This document shows, in pieces, positions 24,809-33,299 of a stretch of 64,000 bases of DNA. The first letter of the stretch is position 1; each line of letters starts with the position of its first letter. Under the pieces are notes generated by a model. That model was not told where the DNA came from. It was given only the letters and a program-made list of their open reading frames with translations, and searched no databases. Source of the stretch: JdFR-22 sp964534325 (lineage in GTDB: Archaea > Halobacteriota > Archaeoglobi > Archaeoglobales > Archaeoglobaceae); assembly GCA_964534325.1 (NCBI GenBank), contig CAZHOR010000003.1:113418-177417 (forward strand), in the 5' to 3' direction. The translations under genes and the position numbers were made by a program.

Positions 24809-27241
24809 ATGCGTGGATGGCTCATTAATGCTGACTACATAACCGAAAATGGGGTTGCTGTCATCAGATTGTGGTGTATAGATGATCAGGGAATATTTGT
24901 AGCTTATGACAGCTCATTTAAACCCTACTTCTACGCCCTGAAGGAAGAAGATGTTACAGCCGATGAACTGATGAATATAACCGACAGGTCAAAGAGTGAA
25001 GTGGTCTCTCCTGAGAGGGTGGAGGAGCTCACTCTTAAGAGCCTGGGAAGGGAGATAGAGGCTTTCAAGATATACCTGAAGCACCCTCAACACGTCCCCC
25101 GCCTCAGAGGGAAGGTTGCCACCTTATGTGAGGTCAGGGAAGCCGACATCCCTTTTATATACCGATATCTTATCGACAAGCAGCTGGCCTGCATGGATGG
25201 AGTGGTCATTGAGGGTGAAGACGTCTCTGACCAGAGATTGAGGCGTTATGAACTGCAGAGTGTGGAGAGGGAAGAAAGGGAGGGCTATCCCGAGCTAAAG
25301 ATGATGGCCTTCGACTGCGAGATGCTGACAGAAGTGGGTATGCCCGACCCCGAGGAGGACCCCATAATCGTCATCGGCGCTAAATATGACGACCGTGAGG
25401 AGATACTGGAAGGAGAGGACGAGAGGGATCTTCTGATTAAATTCATGGATCTGGTGAAGGACGTCGATCCGGATATTATTGTGGGCTACAATCAGGACAA
25501 TTTTGACTGGCCCTACATCAAGAAGAGAGCCAAAAAGCACAATCTCAAGGTGGACATAGGCCGGGACGGCAGCGAGCTGGAAGTAAGGGGCAGACCAAGG
25601 ATCGCCGGAAGATTGAATGTCGACCTCTACGATATAGCCATGAGAACCATTGATGTCAAGGTCAAGAAGCTGGAGAACATCGCGGAGTTCCTGGGGAGGA
25701 AGGAAGATTTTGCGGATATTGAAGCCAAGGACATCCACCACAACTGGACCAACGGGAATAGAGAAAGGGTTAAAACCTATGCCCGACAGGACGTCCTCAA
25801 CACCCACTATATAGCTGAAGAATTGCTCCCTATGCATTTCGAGCTCTCTCGGATGATAAGATTACCTCTGGACGATGTAACCAGGTGCGGGAGAGGAAAG
25901 CAGGTGGACTGGCTTTTGCTCTCCGAAGCCAACCAGGTGGGAGAAGTGGCACCCAACCCACCCGAATACGCCACCCCCTATGAAGGAGCATTTGTCTTGG
26001 AGCCGGTGCGAGGGCTGTATGAGAACGTGGTGTGCCTGGATTTCGCTTCCATGTATCCCAACATCATGATATCCTACAACATAAGTCCGGATACCGTCAG
26101 CAGTGAAGGGTATTTTGAGGCTCCTGAAGTGAAACATCGTTTCAAGAAGGAGCCTGACGGCTTCTTCAAGAGGATACTCCGCATGCTGATCGACCGACGG
26201 AAGGAAATAAAGAAGGCCATGAAAAGCGTCGACCAGAATTCTACGGATTACCGCATATACAACATAAAGCAGTCCGCATTAAAGGTCCTCACCAATTCTT
26301 TTTACGGTTACATGGGCTGGAATCTGGCCAGATGGTATTGCAGGGAATGTGCAGAGGCGACTACGGCGTGGGGCAGGTATTTCATTAAGACGTCCGCCAG
26401 AATTGGGGAAGAGATGGAATTCGAAGTCCTCTACGGAGACACCGACAGCATCTTCGTGAGGAAGGAGGGATTGAGCTTTGAACAGCTAAAGGAAGAATCC
26501 TACCGCCTCATAGAAAAATTATCTGAGGAGCTGCCCGTGCAGATCGATATTGAGGACTTTTATACCACCGCATTCTTTGTGGAGAAGAAGCGGTATGCTG
26601 GCTTGACGGTTGACGGCAATCTGGTGGTCAAGGGTCTGGAAGTGAGGAGGGGTGACTGGTGCGAGCTGGCCAAAAAGTTGCAGAGGAATGTGATAGAGAC
26701 CATCTTGAAGGATAAGGATCCTGAGAGAGCTGCTGAATACGTGAAAGACATTATAAACAAAGTAAAGAGCGGAGAAATATCGTTGAAAGACTATGTGATT
26801 TATAAAGGACTTACTAGGGGTGTAGAGAGGTATGAAAGTGTTCAAGCTCATGTGAAAGTTGCTAAAAAAGCAGCCAGAAAGGGAATTAATTATCCTATCG
26901 GTTCCAAAGTAGGTTTCGTAATTACTACAAAAAAAGTAAAAATTGGTAATAAAGCTGATTCCCATGATTTAGCCAAGAGTTTCGATGATGAAGCCTTAGA
27001 GAATGTAAAAGGAAAAATCAACATTGGTGACAGAGCTTATCCGTACGATTTGATCGAACCCGAATCTTTTGATGGAGAGACCTTTATTGACGTGGATAAA
27101 GCTAAATACAAAATCGACAAGGATTATTACATCGAAAAACAGATCATCCCTTCCGTATTGAGGATACTGGAGCGGTTCGGTTACTCCGAATCCCAGATAA
27201 AAGGTGCCAGACAGAAAACTCTCGACTCATTTTTCTCTTGA
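24809..27241 (+). CDS. B-family DNA polymerase
   Basis: Replicative or repair DNA polymerase. Exo I FDCEML (D169, E171), Exo II GYNQDNFDWP, Exo III YARQDVLNTHYI; Pol motif A DFASMYPNI (D411), motif B KVLTNSFYGYMGW, motif C YGDTDS (D544, D546). The C-terminus ends QKTLDSFF, a PCNA-binding PIP box. Residues about 709-762 are odd: two similar copies of a segment (VKIGNKADSHDLAKSFDDEA and INIGDRAYPYDLIEPESFDG) stand where other PolBs have one, and the DNA there is AT-rich. No intein seen. Confidence 0.96.
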   Translation: MRGWLINADYITENGVAVIRLWCIDDQGIFVAYDSSFKPYFYALKEEDVTADELMNITDRSKSEVVSPERVEELTLKSLGREIEAFKIYLKHPQHVPRLRGKVATLCEVREADIPFIYRYLIDKQLACMDGVVIEGEDVSDQRLRRYELQSVEREEREGYPELKMMAFDCEMLTEVGMPDPEEDPIIVIGAKYDDREEILEGEDERDLLIKFMDLVKDVDPDIIVGYNQDNFDWPYIKKRAKKHNLKVDIGRDGSELEVRGRPRIAGRLNVDLYDIAMRTIDVKVKKLENIAEFLGRKEDFADIEAKDIHHNWTNGNRERVKTYARQDVLNTHYIAEELLPMHFELSRMIRLPLDDVTRCGRGKQVDWLLLSEANQVGEVAPNPPEYATPYEGAFVLEPVRGLYENVVCLDFASMYPNIMISYNISPDTVSSEGYFEAPEVKHRFKKEPDGFFKRILRMLIDRRKEIKKAMKSVDQNSTDYRIYNIKQSALKVLTNSFYGYMGWNLARWYCRECAEATTAWGRYFIKTSARIGEEMEFEVLYGDTDSIFVRKEGLSFEQLKEESYRLIEKLSEELPVQIDIEDFYTTAFFVEKKRYAGLTVDGNLVVKGLEVRRGDWCELAKKLQRNVIETILKDKDPERAAEYVKDIINKVKSGEISLKDYVIYKGLTRGVERYESVQAHVKVAKKAARKGINYPIGSKVGFVITTKKVKIGNKADSHDLAKSFDDEALENVKGKINIGDRAYPYDLIEPESFDGETFIDVDKAKYKIDKDYYIEKQIIPSVLRILERFGYSESQIKGARQKTLDSFFS

Positions 27242-27304
27242 GCTCTTAGCTCTTTTAGAATTTGTATAAACAATGATTCTTTTTCCTGCCTTCTGGTGAG
27301 GGTT

Positions 27305-27706
27305 TTAGTAAGGTTTTATAACTTCTAGACCATCTATTCTTTCAAAATGTTCAATATTGTTTGTTGCCACACCAAAACCGTTGGTCATGGCGATTGCACC
27401 GATAAGTAAGTCCCGGATCTCAATGCTTCTTCCTTCTTCTTCAAGGCGGGCCATAATTTTACCAGCAACCTCCATTGCATCCTCACTTGCGGTGAACATG
27501 ATTAGACTATTTAAGAGGCCTTTTGCTGCCGCCAGATTTTTTTCTTGTACCTTTGACTTGTAAGCGCCGAAGTAGAGCTCGAAAGCATTGATATCTGTTG
27601 TTGCCAGGGCATTATTTCGCATTCTATCAAAGAATTCCACAGCAGTTGATCTGTTTCTCAGCAGGTCAATAAGTATGTTGGTGTCAATGATTATTCTATC
27701 TTCCAT
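27305..27706 (-). CDS. VapC-type PIN-domain toxin
   Basis: PIN-fold RNase toxin. Acidic residues: D in IIIDTNILIDLL, E in INAFELYFGA, D in IEIRDLLIGAIA, and TNNIEHFERIDGLEV at the end. Start at 27706 overlaps the antitoxin's 3' end by 16 nt; an earlier in-frame GTG at 27715 exists. 133 aa is typical. Such pairs are thought to cleave tRNA or rRNA under stress. Confidence 0.92.
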   Translation of the reverse strand: MEDRIIIDTNILIDLLRNRSTAVEFFDRMRNNALATTDINAFELYFGAYKSKVQEKNLAAAKGLLNSLIMFTASEDAMEVAGKIMARLEEEGRSIEIRDLLIGAIAMTNGFGVATNNIEHFERIDGLEVIKPY

Positions 27707-27927
27707 GCAGACCACTTATCCCTAAGGGATTTTAATATGGAGTCAACTTCACTTTCATCCATATCCCACCCTCCGGCAAAATCAGTAGGATTGAAGCGAC
27801 TTTTTTTGATTAGAATGTTTATAACCTCCTCTATTGACACTGGCCGCCCTTCTTTTGCTCTTAATTCGCCAGCAATTTTGTTTAAGGTGCTGTAACTTGA
27901 ATCAGTGATTTTTATTGTTTTAGGCAT
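27691..27927 (-). CDS. VapB-type antitoxin
   Basis: 78 aa. The N-terminus PKTIKITDSSYSTLNKIAGE resembles ribbon-helix-helix or VapB archaeal antitoxins that bind their own promoter; the C-terminal WDMDESEVDSILKSLRDKWS would wrap the toxin. Overlaps vapC by 16 nt. A minus-strand TATA-like CTTTTTATACTTTG lies just upstream. Confidence 0.88.
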   Translation of the reverse strand: MPKTIKITDSSYSTLNKIAGELRAKEGRPVSIEEVINILIKKSRFNPTDFAGGWDMDESEVDSILKSLRDKWSAWKIE

Positions 27928-28080
27928 ATTGGTAACTTAGTGACAAAGTATAAAAAGTTTCCGACTTTTGATGTAAAAATTAGCTGGTTTTTAAGGAAAC
28001 CTACAAATCAGCCAGAGAACCAGTTTGTCAGAAAATAGATTACAATACATAGTTAGTATGGCTAACAAATTATATCCAAT

Positions 28081-29016
28081 TTAGCTGGAGATGAGGTTGT
28101 GGTATCTTTCGGCTACTCTCCAGGTTATGATCAGCTGACCCAGTTCGATTTCGCTGACGATATCGTCTTCCAGAATATCTCCTCTTTTGCCGGCTATATT
28201 CTTTATTTTCTCCTCGATGTCCATCAGAGTCCTTCTTTCTACCCTGCCGTTGAATTCTATTAAGCTGTACTCCTTCTTTCTCCTGATCGCTCTGGTGTAT
28301 TCGAAGTATAGCTCTTCTGCTTCCTGGGCACACATGGAGGACAGGTCGAGGGGGAAGTAAACCTTGCTCAGCTTTTCCCCGGTGATGCGCTGGAATATCC
28401 TTATCCAGTAGGGAGAGCCCTTATCGTAGCCCTTGCTGGTTATATCCTTCCGAATCTGTATCAGCATGTCAGCCAGGTTCCTCTGGGGACCGATGTATTT
28501 CTTGTAGTCGGGCATTCGGGAGTTCATCTGCTCGATAACATCCTCTTCCTTATGACCCCTCTTCTTCACGTCCCTCTCCATCTTCCAATCCTTCCGTATC
28601 TCGTAGTCGGGGTCCATGTAGATGGTGATGTCGAAAAGCTCTCTGGTCTTCTTCCTGTACAGGGTGTGCAGACCCTCGATAATAACGATCTCTTTGGGCT
28701 CCACCCACACCGGCTCAGCGAACTTCCCCGAGCTGTGATCATAAACAGGTTTATGAATTCCTTTGGCCTCTTTAAGCGCTTTCACGTCCCTGTAAATGAG
28801 TTTAAGGTCGTTGGCTTTAGGATTGAGGGGCGTGATCCCCATCTTCTTCCTTTCATCCCTATCGTAGAGATGGTAATCGTCCAGACTGATGGACAAAACA
28901 TTATCTCGCCCAAAAAGGCTGATTATACTCTTTGCGAAAGTGGTTTTACCTGAAGCACTATCCCCCGCAATCCCGATTAGAAACGGTCTATTACTGTCCA
29001 CAAAAACAATTGACAA
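28081..29016 (-). CDS. Phosphoribulokinase/uridine kinase-family kinase
   Basis: P-loop kinase: Walker A GIAGDSASGKTTF near residue 15; LSISLDDYHLYDRDERKKMG, KPVYDHSSGKFAEPVWVEPK and IVIIEGLHTLYRKKTRELFD follow. This pattern is closer to archaeal phosphoribulokinase-like proteins than to uridine kinase. If it phosphorylates ribulose-5-phosphate the product would feed RuBisCO; no RuBisCO gene is in the window. 311 aa. Single gene. The family is sure; the substrate is open. Confidence 0.85.
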   Translation of the reverse strand: MSIVFVDSNRPFLIGIAGDSASGKTTFAKSIISLFGRDNVLSISLDDYHLYDRDERKKMGITPLNPKANDLKLIYRDVKALKEAKGIHKPVYDHSSGKFAEPVWVEPKEIVIIEGLHTLYRKKTRELFDITIYMDPDYEIRKDWKMERDVKKRGHKEEDVIEQMNSRMPDYKKYIGPQRNLADMLIQIRKDITSKGYDKGSPYWIRIFQRITGEKLSKVYFPLDLSSMCAQEAEELYFEYTRAIRRKKEYSLIEFNGRVERRTLMDIEEKIKNIAGKRGDILEDDIVSEIELGQLIITWRVAERYHNLISS

Positions 29017-29072
29017 TAGGAGTTAAAATAGTTTTTTAACTGTTTAAGATTATTTTCTTGGTTTTTTGGTTT

Positions 29073-29663
29073 TCAGGCAAGGGTCCAGAGTAAGAGTGAT
29101 TGGAATGAGCCTATTATGAGTCCCAGTACAGCTCCGGAGATCTCTATGAATCTGAGCTCTCTTGCGGCGAACTTCAAGAAGATTTCTTCGATCTCTTCGT
29201 CGCTGATTTCTGCAGCTTTTTTTGCTACAAGTTCTCTGACGTCTATGTTGTCTACCAGGTTTTTGGAGACGGCTTCCTTGGTGAAATTCTCTACGTATTT
29301 GGCTATGGAGGAGGATATCCTATCCACTACGTACCCCTTTTTTATGGTCTTGGAGAATACGGAGAGCACAGTGTTCTCAAGCACCTCATCAACCTTCTTC
29401 CGTATCCTGCTCTCGATGTAGGTTCTGGCGATGGCTCTGTCTATAATGTATTCCAGGTCGTCTTTGGTTAGCAGTTCGGAGAGAGTATCCATTATCCTCT
29501 CCGACAGCTCTTTACTTCTGGCGGGGACCAGTCCCTGTATCTTGAATCCCAGAACGTTCACAGGTTTCTTGGGGTAGAACAGCAGCTTGACCGCCACCAC
29601 GTTGGTCACATATCCGATAAAGCATCCCAGTATAGGAGGGATAAAGTAGATAAGATAGTCCAT
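29073..29663 (-). CDS. DUF445 membrane-associated protein
   Basis: N-terminal MDYLIYFIPPILGCFIGYVT followed by NVVAVKLLFYPKKP is the DUF445 signature; a helical soluble middle region and a second hydrophobic segment at the C-terminus (GAVLGLIIGSFQSLLLWTLA) complete it. Function unknown. Met at 29681 is an alternative start; the longer frame to 29816 would overlap the divergent gene and is rejected. Confidence 0.8.
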   Translation of the reverse strand: MDYLIYFIPPILGCFIGYVTNVVAVKLLFYPKKPVNVLGFKIQGLVPARSKELSERIMDTLSELLTKDDLEYIIDRAIARTYIESRIRKKVDEVLENTVLSVFSKTIKKGYVVDRISSSIAKYVENFTKEAVSKNLVDNIDVRELVAKKAAEISDEEIEEIFLKFAARELRFIEISGAVLGLIIGSFQSLLLWTLA

Positions 29664-29711
29664 GGCAAACTTAATCTTCATCAATTGAAAAATTTTACCT
29701 GAGGGAATGAC

Positions 29712-30824
29712 ATGAAAAAGGAAATACTGCTCCTCGTAACCCTGGCTATCCTGATTACTGCAGTGTATGGTTATCAGCAGTTCAGATACGAGCAAGAGGT
29801 GAAAGACCTCTATCAAGAAGTTAAAGCCGACTTCACTCAGTTGAGGGGATATGATTTGGACAACGTCACCGTCAAAGTCGTCACCCAGCAGTGGGTTAAG
29901 GATAGGTGGGGCTCACAGAAAGTTCAGGAGCAAGTGCCCACGTATCTGAAGGATCAGGAGCTGTTCTTCAAGTCATTAATGATAGTGGATGACAATTTCA
30001 GCTATTATCAAAGAAAGAACCAGGAAGTTGCCGGGTTTATGGCCTTTTCGTGGGAAGGGGACGTATATGTGGTGAAAGAGAATTTTGACCCCAGCTCACC
30101 TGGCGCCAAAGAAACTCTGGCACATGAGCTAGAGCATCTGGTCCAGGCCAGACAGTTCAACCTAAAGAACGACGGAACCTACGATGGAGAAAGGGCTGTA
30201 GGGTCAATAATCGAGGGTGACGCTATTCTGGCCGGAAAATTATTCGCTGGAAAGAACGTCTCTCCCACCAGAAGTTTTGAAGTGAATGAGGATAACAGCC
30301 TGAACTTCATGTACATGTTCTCCTACAACTTCGGATATCCCTATATAGCCCATATGTACCAGAAAGAGGGTTACGAGGGAGTCAACGAGATTCTGAGGAA
30401 TTATCCTATTACCACTGAACAGATAATACACTATAATTACTCCAGAAGCGAATCCAGGGAGCCGGACAACGATGAATTTGAGGGTGAGCTGGTCAAAGAA
30501 GATAGGCTGGGAGAGCTGGTGGCCTTTACGTTCTTGGCCGCTCATCTCAACGACACAACCGCCCGAAAGGCTGCAGAAGGGTGGGACGGAGACTCATACG
30601 TTCTCTACAGAGATAACAACTCGTTTAACTGGCAGTGGAAAATAGCATGGGAGAGCGAAAGCGATGCGGAAGAATTTTACCATGCGTCTAGGGACTTGCT
30701 GGATGAACTGGGCTCTTCTGAGGGTAATAAATGGATGATAAGTGAAAAATATCTCCCTCAAGATATTGAAGTTGCCCTGAACGGCACCTTAGTCGTCCTG
30801 GGAGGAAACAGCCCAACGGATTAA
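29712..30824 (+). CDS. Signal-anchored putative zinc metallopeptidase
   Basis: 370 aa. N-terminal anchor KEILLLVTLAILITAVYGYQ, the rest outside the cell. ETLAHELEHLVQARQF holds HExxH (HELEH), and SIIEGDAILAGKLF some 35 residues later offers a third Glu ligand, as in gluzincins. Several Asn sequons (NVTVKVV, NDTTAR) suggest glycosylation. Family not recognised beyond the zincin motif. GAGGGAATGAC precedes the start. Divergent from the DUF445 gene. Confidence 0.7.
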   Translation: MKKEILLLVTLAILITAVYGYQQFRYEQEVKDLYQEVKADFTQLRGYDLDNVTVKVVTQQWVKDRWGSQKVQEQVPTYLKDQELFFKSLMIVDDNFSYYQRKNQEVAGFMAFSWEGDVYVVKENFDPSSPGAKETLAHELEHLVQARQFNLKNDGTYDGERAVGSIIEGDAILAGKLFAGKNVSPTRSFEVNEDNSLNFMYMFSYNFGYPYIAHMYQKEGYEGVNEILRNYPITTEQIIHYNYSRSESREPDNDEFEGELVKEDRLGELVAFTFLAAHLNDTTARKAAEGWDGDSYVLYRDNNSFNWQWKIAWESESDAEEFYHASRDLLDELGSSEGNKWMISEKYLPQDIEVALNGTLVVLGGNSPTD

Positions 30825-31003
30825 CTCTAAATGACCACTCTAACTCGATTGGCCTAATTAAAGGAATCTGATCCCAGCTGTATTCGTAAAATGTCATTGA
30901 AATAATTCCATTGTCTAAATATAGATTACCCATTTTCAGACTTTAAAGCCAAAACTTAAATACTTGAAGCATAACGTTGACCAAATGTTCGTGAGGTGAA
31001 CTT

Positions 31004-31195
31004 ATGAGAGGTACCGTAAAGTTCTTCGACGAAAAGAAGAATTTCGGTTTCATCGAGCCCGATGAAGGTGGCGAAGACATCTTCGTCCACAGAAGTGGAG
31101 TTGAATCGGGAACACTCAATGAAGGCGATGTAGTTGAGTTTGAAACCGAAGCGGGCGATAGAGGCCCTAAGGCAGTTAATGTCAAGAAAGTATAA
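31004..31195 (+). CDS. Cold shock protein (CspA family)
   Basis: 63 aa OB-fold RNA chaperone. RNP1-like NFGFIEP and RNP2-like DIFVHRSGV are intact in MRGTVKFFDEKKNFGFIEPD. Ribosome binding site GTGAGGTGAAC. Csp proteins are common in bacteria and found in mesophilic or psychrophilic rather than most hyperthermophilic archaea, so it argues against extreme heat as the habitat; acquisition by transfer is likely. Monocistronic. Confidence 0.96.
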   Translation: MRGTVKFFDEKKNFGFIEPDEGGEDIFVHRSGVESGTLNEGDVVEFETEAGDRGPKAVNVKKV

Positions 31196-31416
31196 TAAGA
31201 CAATGCAGTTCAAGTAAAAGAAAGCCATTCTACAGGATTCTTTTTATTGCTCAATTGTCTATTAATGCTAAATTGTCTAATTAGCCTACATTATTTTTTA
31301 TATTTCTAAAACATTTTTTTCACAATTCTAAGTTCTCTAAGTTCTCAAGTTGTCTGCAGCGATTCCTGAAAAATAATGGGAAAGAAGAAAAGAAAAAAGG
31401 GATTCATTTAGATCGG

Positions 31417-31665
31417 TTATTTTCTTCCGAATTTCTTGAACACTATGAATAATCCTGCCAGAGCCGCTAATATGATCGCTCCGCCCATGATTCCGGCGTA
31501 GCTTTTCTCCTTGGCGATCACTGTTAATTCTTCGATGTCGTTTATATGGTCTCCCTGGATATTCAGCTGCAGTTTGTATTCGCTGGGTAAGGCGTCGGGA
31601 GGTATATGGCCGTATTTTATAGCAGGTATCTCCTTATTTTGTTGTAGTGAGCGCTGCTGGAGCAA
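31417..31665 (-). pseudogene. C-terminal remnant of a membrane-anchored secreted protein
   Basis: 82-codon frame. From residue 13 on (IPAIKYGHIPPDALPSEYKL then ELTVIAKEKSYAGIMGGAI and a final helix ending FKKFGRK) it looks like the end of a large COG1470/NEW3-type surface protein: a beta domain, one membrane helix, basic tail. The first 12 residues (MLQQRSLQQNKE) read through a different remnant, so the original 5' part is missing. It could still be expressed as a short protein. Confidence 0.5.
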
Positions 31666-31846
31666 TAACTGGAATGTTTGTCGTCTCCTTATTACTGCTC
31701 AGAACGCGGGTGGTGTTTTTGAGATGGATAATTGGGTTTTTAATGCTGGTAGGTGGCATAAATCTCATTCAGGCTGGTTTGAACGGCTTGAAAGCGTTGG
31801 TGTGAAAATGAGGTTAGATATTGATTATCAACGGCTAATATGGTAA
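31640..31846 (+). pseudogene. C-terminal remnant of an unidentified gene
   Basis: The plus-strand frame reads NVCRLLITAQNAGGVFEMDN then WVFNAGRWHKSHSGWFERLE and ends RLIW. It looks like real protein, but codons (CGT, CGG, GGT, TTT) differ from the resident genes and no start fits. Its left end meets the remnant on the other strand near 31630-31650, marking an old breakpoint. Origin unknown, perhaps a mobile element. Confidence 0.4.
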
Positions 31847-31861
31847 ATTTTTTCTACTGAA

Positions 31862-33049
31862 TTGAAGGGATGCTCTCAGGGGGAATCATGCTTCAATAGA
31901 CAGATCAAAAGAGTGGTTGTGCTGCTGTTCGTCTTCCTTGCTCTCTACATTTTTGTGGGTAGCTTGAACTACTCTCTGCCCGATTTCCAGAATTTCGTTA
32001 AAGCTGCAGAACGCATTGCTCAAGGCGAGATGCTTTACCGGGACCACATAAAATATCTGAACGTCTATCACTACCCTCCAGTGTTCTTGTATAGTCTGGG
32101 AGTCGTTTTTTGGGTGTTCAATATCAGCTTTTTCACTGCCAAGGCGTTTCTTGCCTTATTCAATGTGCTTTCAGCATTCATTGTCTATCTCCTTGCCAGA
32201 GAACGTCTGAACGATAGATACTCTCTAAGCTGCCTGCTCATCTTCCTGTTGAACCCTTTTACCTTCACTGCGGTGTATGCGGGATATTTCGATAACTTCG
32301 TGATCTTTTTCATCCTCCTGTCCATTTACCTGCTGGATAAGAGCAGACCCCTTGGGGGAGGAGCGTCTTTAGCTGTCGGGTTTATGAGCAAGCTATTTCC
32401 AGTAATCCTTCTTCCTGTTTATATAGCTGGTAATCTGAAGGATAGGAAGTTTATAATCCGGTTCTTGATTTCTTTCACCGCCATCTTCTTGTTTATCGCT
32501 TTACCATTCCTCTTGCTGGCTTTTAATGATTTCCTGTATTACGCTTTCTTCTACAATTTCGAGAGAACCTCCGCCAGCATGAGCCTCTACTACTACTTCC
32601 TGCCCGGTCTGGGGAACACCATCGTACCAGCAGTTCTCCAGCTGGCTTTAGTGGGGTGGGTGTCATACAGGATCAGGTTGCAGCCCCGCTCTCTCATGAT
32701 ACTGTGCTTTATCCTCTTCCTGGGTTTTATGACCCTCAACAGAATAAATTACCCCCACTACATCTTATACTCCATCCCATTCTTCTCCTACGTTCTGGCA
32801 GAAGAGCTCCAGGAGAAGAGGACGATTCTCGGACTCCTCTCATGGAAGCATTTACTGATTCCATTCATTATAATGCATGCGGGCATCATAATATGGACCT
32901 ATCCCTGGTACTTAGGAGTTTTTGACTTCAAATCAAGCTTCCTCTTCTGGTGGGGAGCGTCAATCTACTATATTGGAGCATTCTACCTGCTCGCTGTTCT
33001 ATACCGCTTGCTGAACAAAAACCCGGGCAACTACCATCCATTACGTTGA
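31862..33049 (+). CDS. GT-C-type polytopic membrane glycosyltransferase
   Basis: 395 aa with about ten membrane helices. The first external loop LPDFQNFVKAAERIAQGEML followed by YRDHIKYLNVYHYPP is typical of DUF2029/GT87-like polyprenyl-phosphate-sugar mannosyltransferases, which use a lipid-linked sugar on the outer face. The only in-frame starts are TTG at 31862 and GTG at 31913; the latter begins directly at the first helix. It lies right after a gene breakpoint, so its 5' end may have been altered. Confidence 0.75.
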   Translation: MKGCSQGESCFNRQIKRVVVLLFVFLALYIFVGSLNYSLPDFQNFVKAAERIAQGEMLYRDHIKYLNVYHYPPVFLYSLGVVFWVFNISFFTAKAFLALFNVLSAFIVYLLARERLNDRYSLSCLLIFLLNPFTFTAVYAGYFDNFVIFFILLSIYLLDKSRPLGGGASLAVGFMSKLFPVILLPVYIAGNLKDRKFIIRFLISFTAIFLFIALPFLLLAFNDFLYYAFFYNFERTSASMSLYYYFLPGLGNTIVPAVLQLALVGWVSYRIRLQPRSLMILCFILFLGFMTLNRINYPHYILYSIPFFSYVLAEELQEKRTILGLLSWKHLLIPFIIMHAGIIIWTYPWYLGVFDFKSSFLFWWGASIYYIGAFYLLAVLYRLLNKNPGNYHPLR

Positions 33050-33183
33050 ATACGGACTCCACCCGGGGAAAAAGTAGGTTGAAATTAAATGACTGTCTCA
33101 TCTGATTTCCCTTCTGAACTTTTTTCTTTTTCACTATCCTTTTCATAATGCTTTAATTCTTGAAAAACAACTATTTCTTGAGT

Positions 33184-33243
33184 TGTTCCACAAATGATGC
33201 GTGGAACACCGATTAGTATCGGCTTTATGGGATGCGGTGCTCC
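33184..33243. promoter_or_regulatory. Nested inverted repeats upstream of GAPN-like gene
   Basis: TGTTCCAC (33184-33191)/GTGGAACA (33201-33208) is perfect; GGAACACCG (33203-33211)/CGGTGCTCC (33235-33243) pairs with one mismatch on plus and one G-U on minus; CCGAT-TAGT-ATCGG lies inside at 33210-33223. The first two compete for the same GGAACA, so the folds exclude each other. It may be a switch-like leader or the upstream gene's terminator. Confidence 0.4.
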
Positions 33244-33299
33244 AATCAGGTGCGCAAGGCCGGTATTGGTCAGTTTAGACACCTTGGGGGGTGAGATTT

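Noticed and set aside
26519..26965. Possible intein or mobile insert in PolB
   Set aside because: All polymerase motifs are contiguous; no splicing motifs or homing endonuclease sequence; only a small C-terminal duplication is seen.
33085..33282. 65-codon minus-strand frame between the glycosyltransferase and GAPN-like genes
   Set aside because: It reads through the nested inverted repeats and starts with GTG antisense to the GAPN leader; the Lys/Glu-rich end reflects AT-rich DNA. Weak but not impossible.
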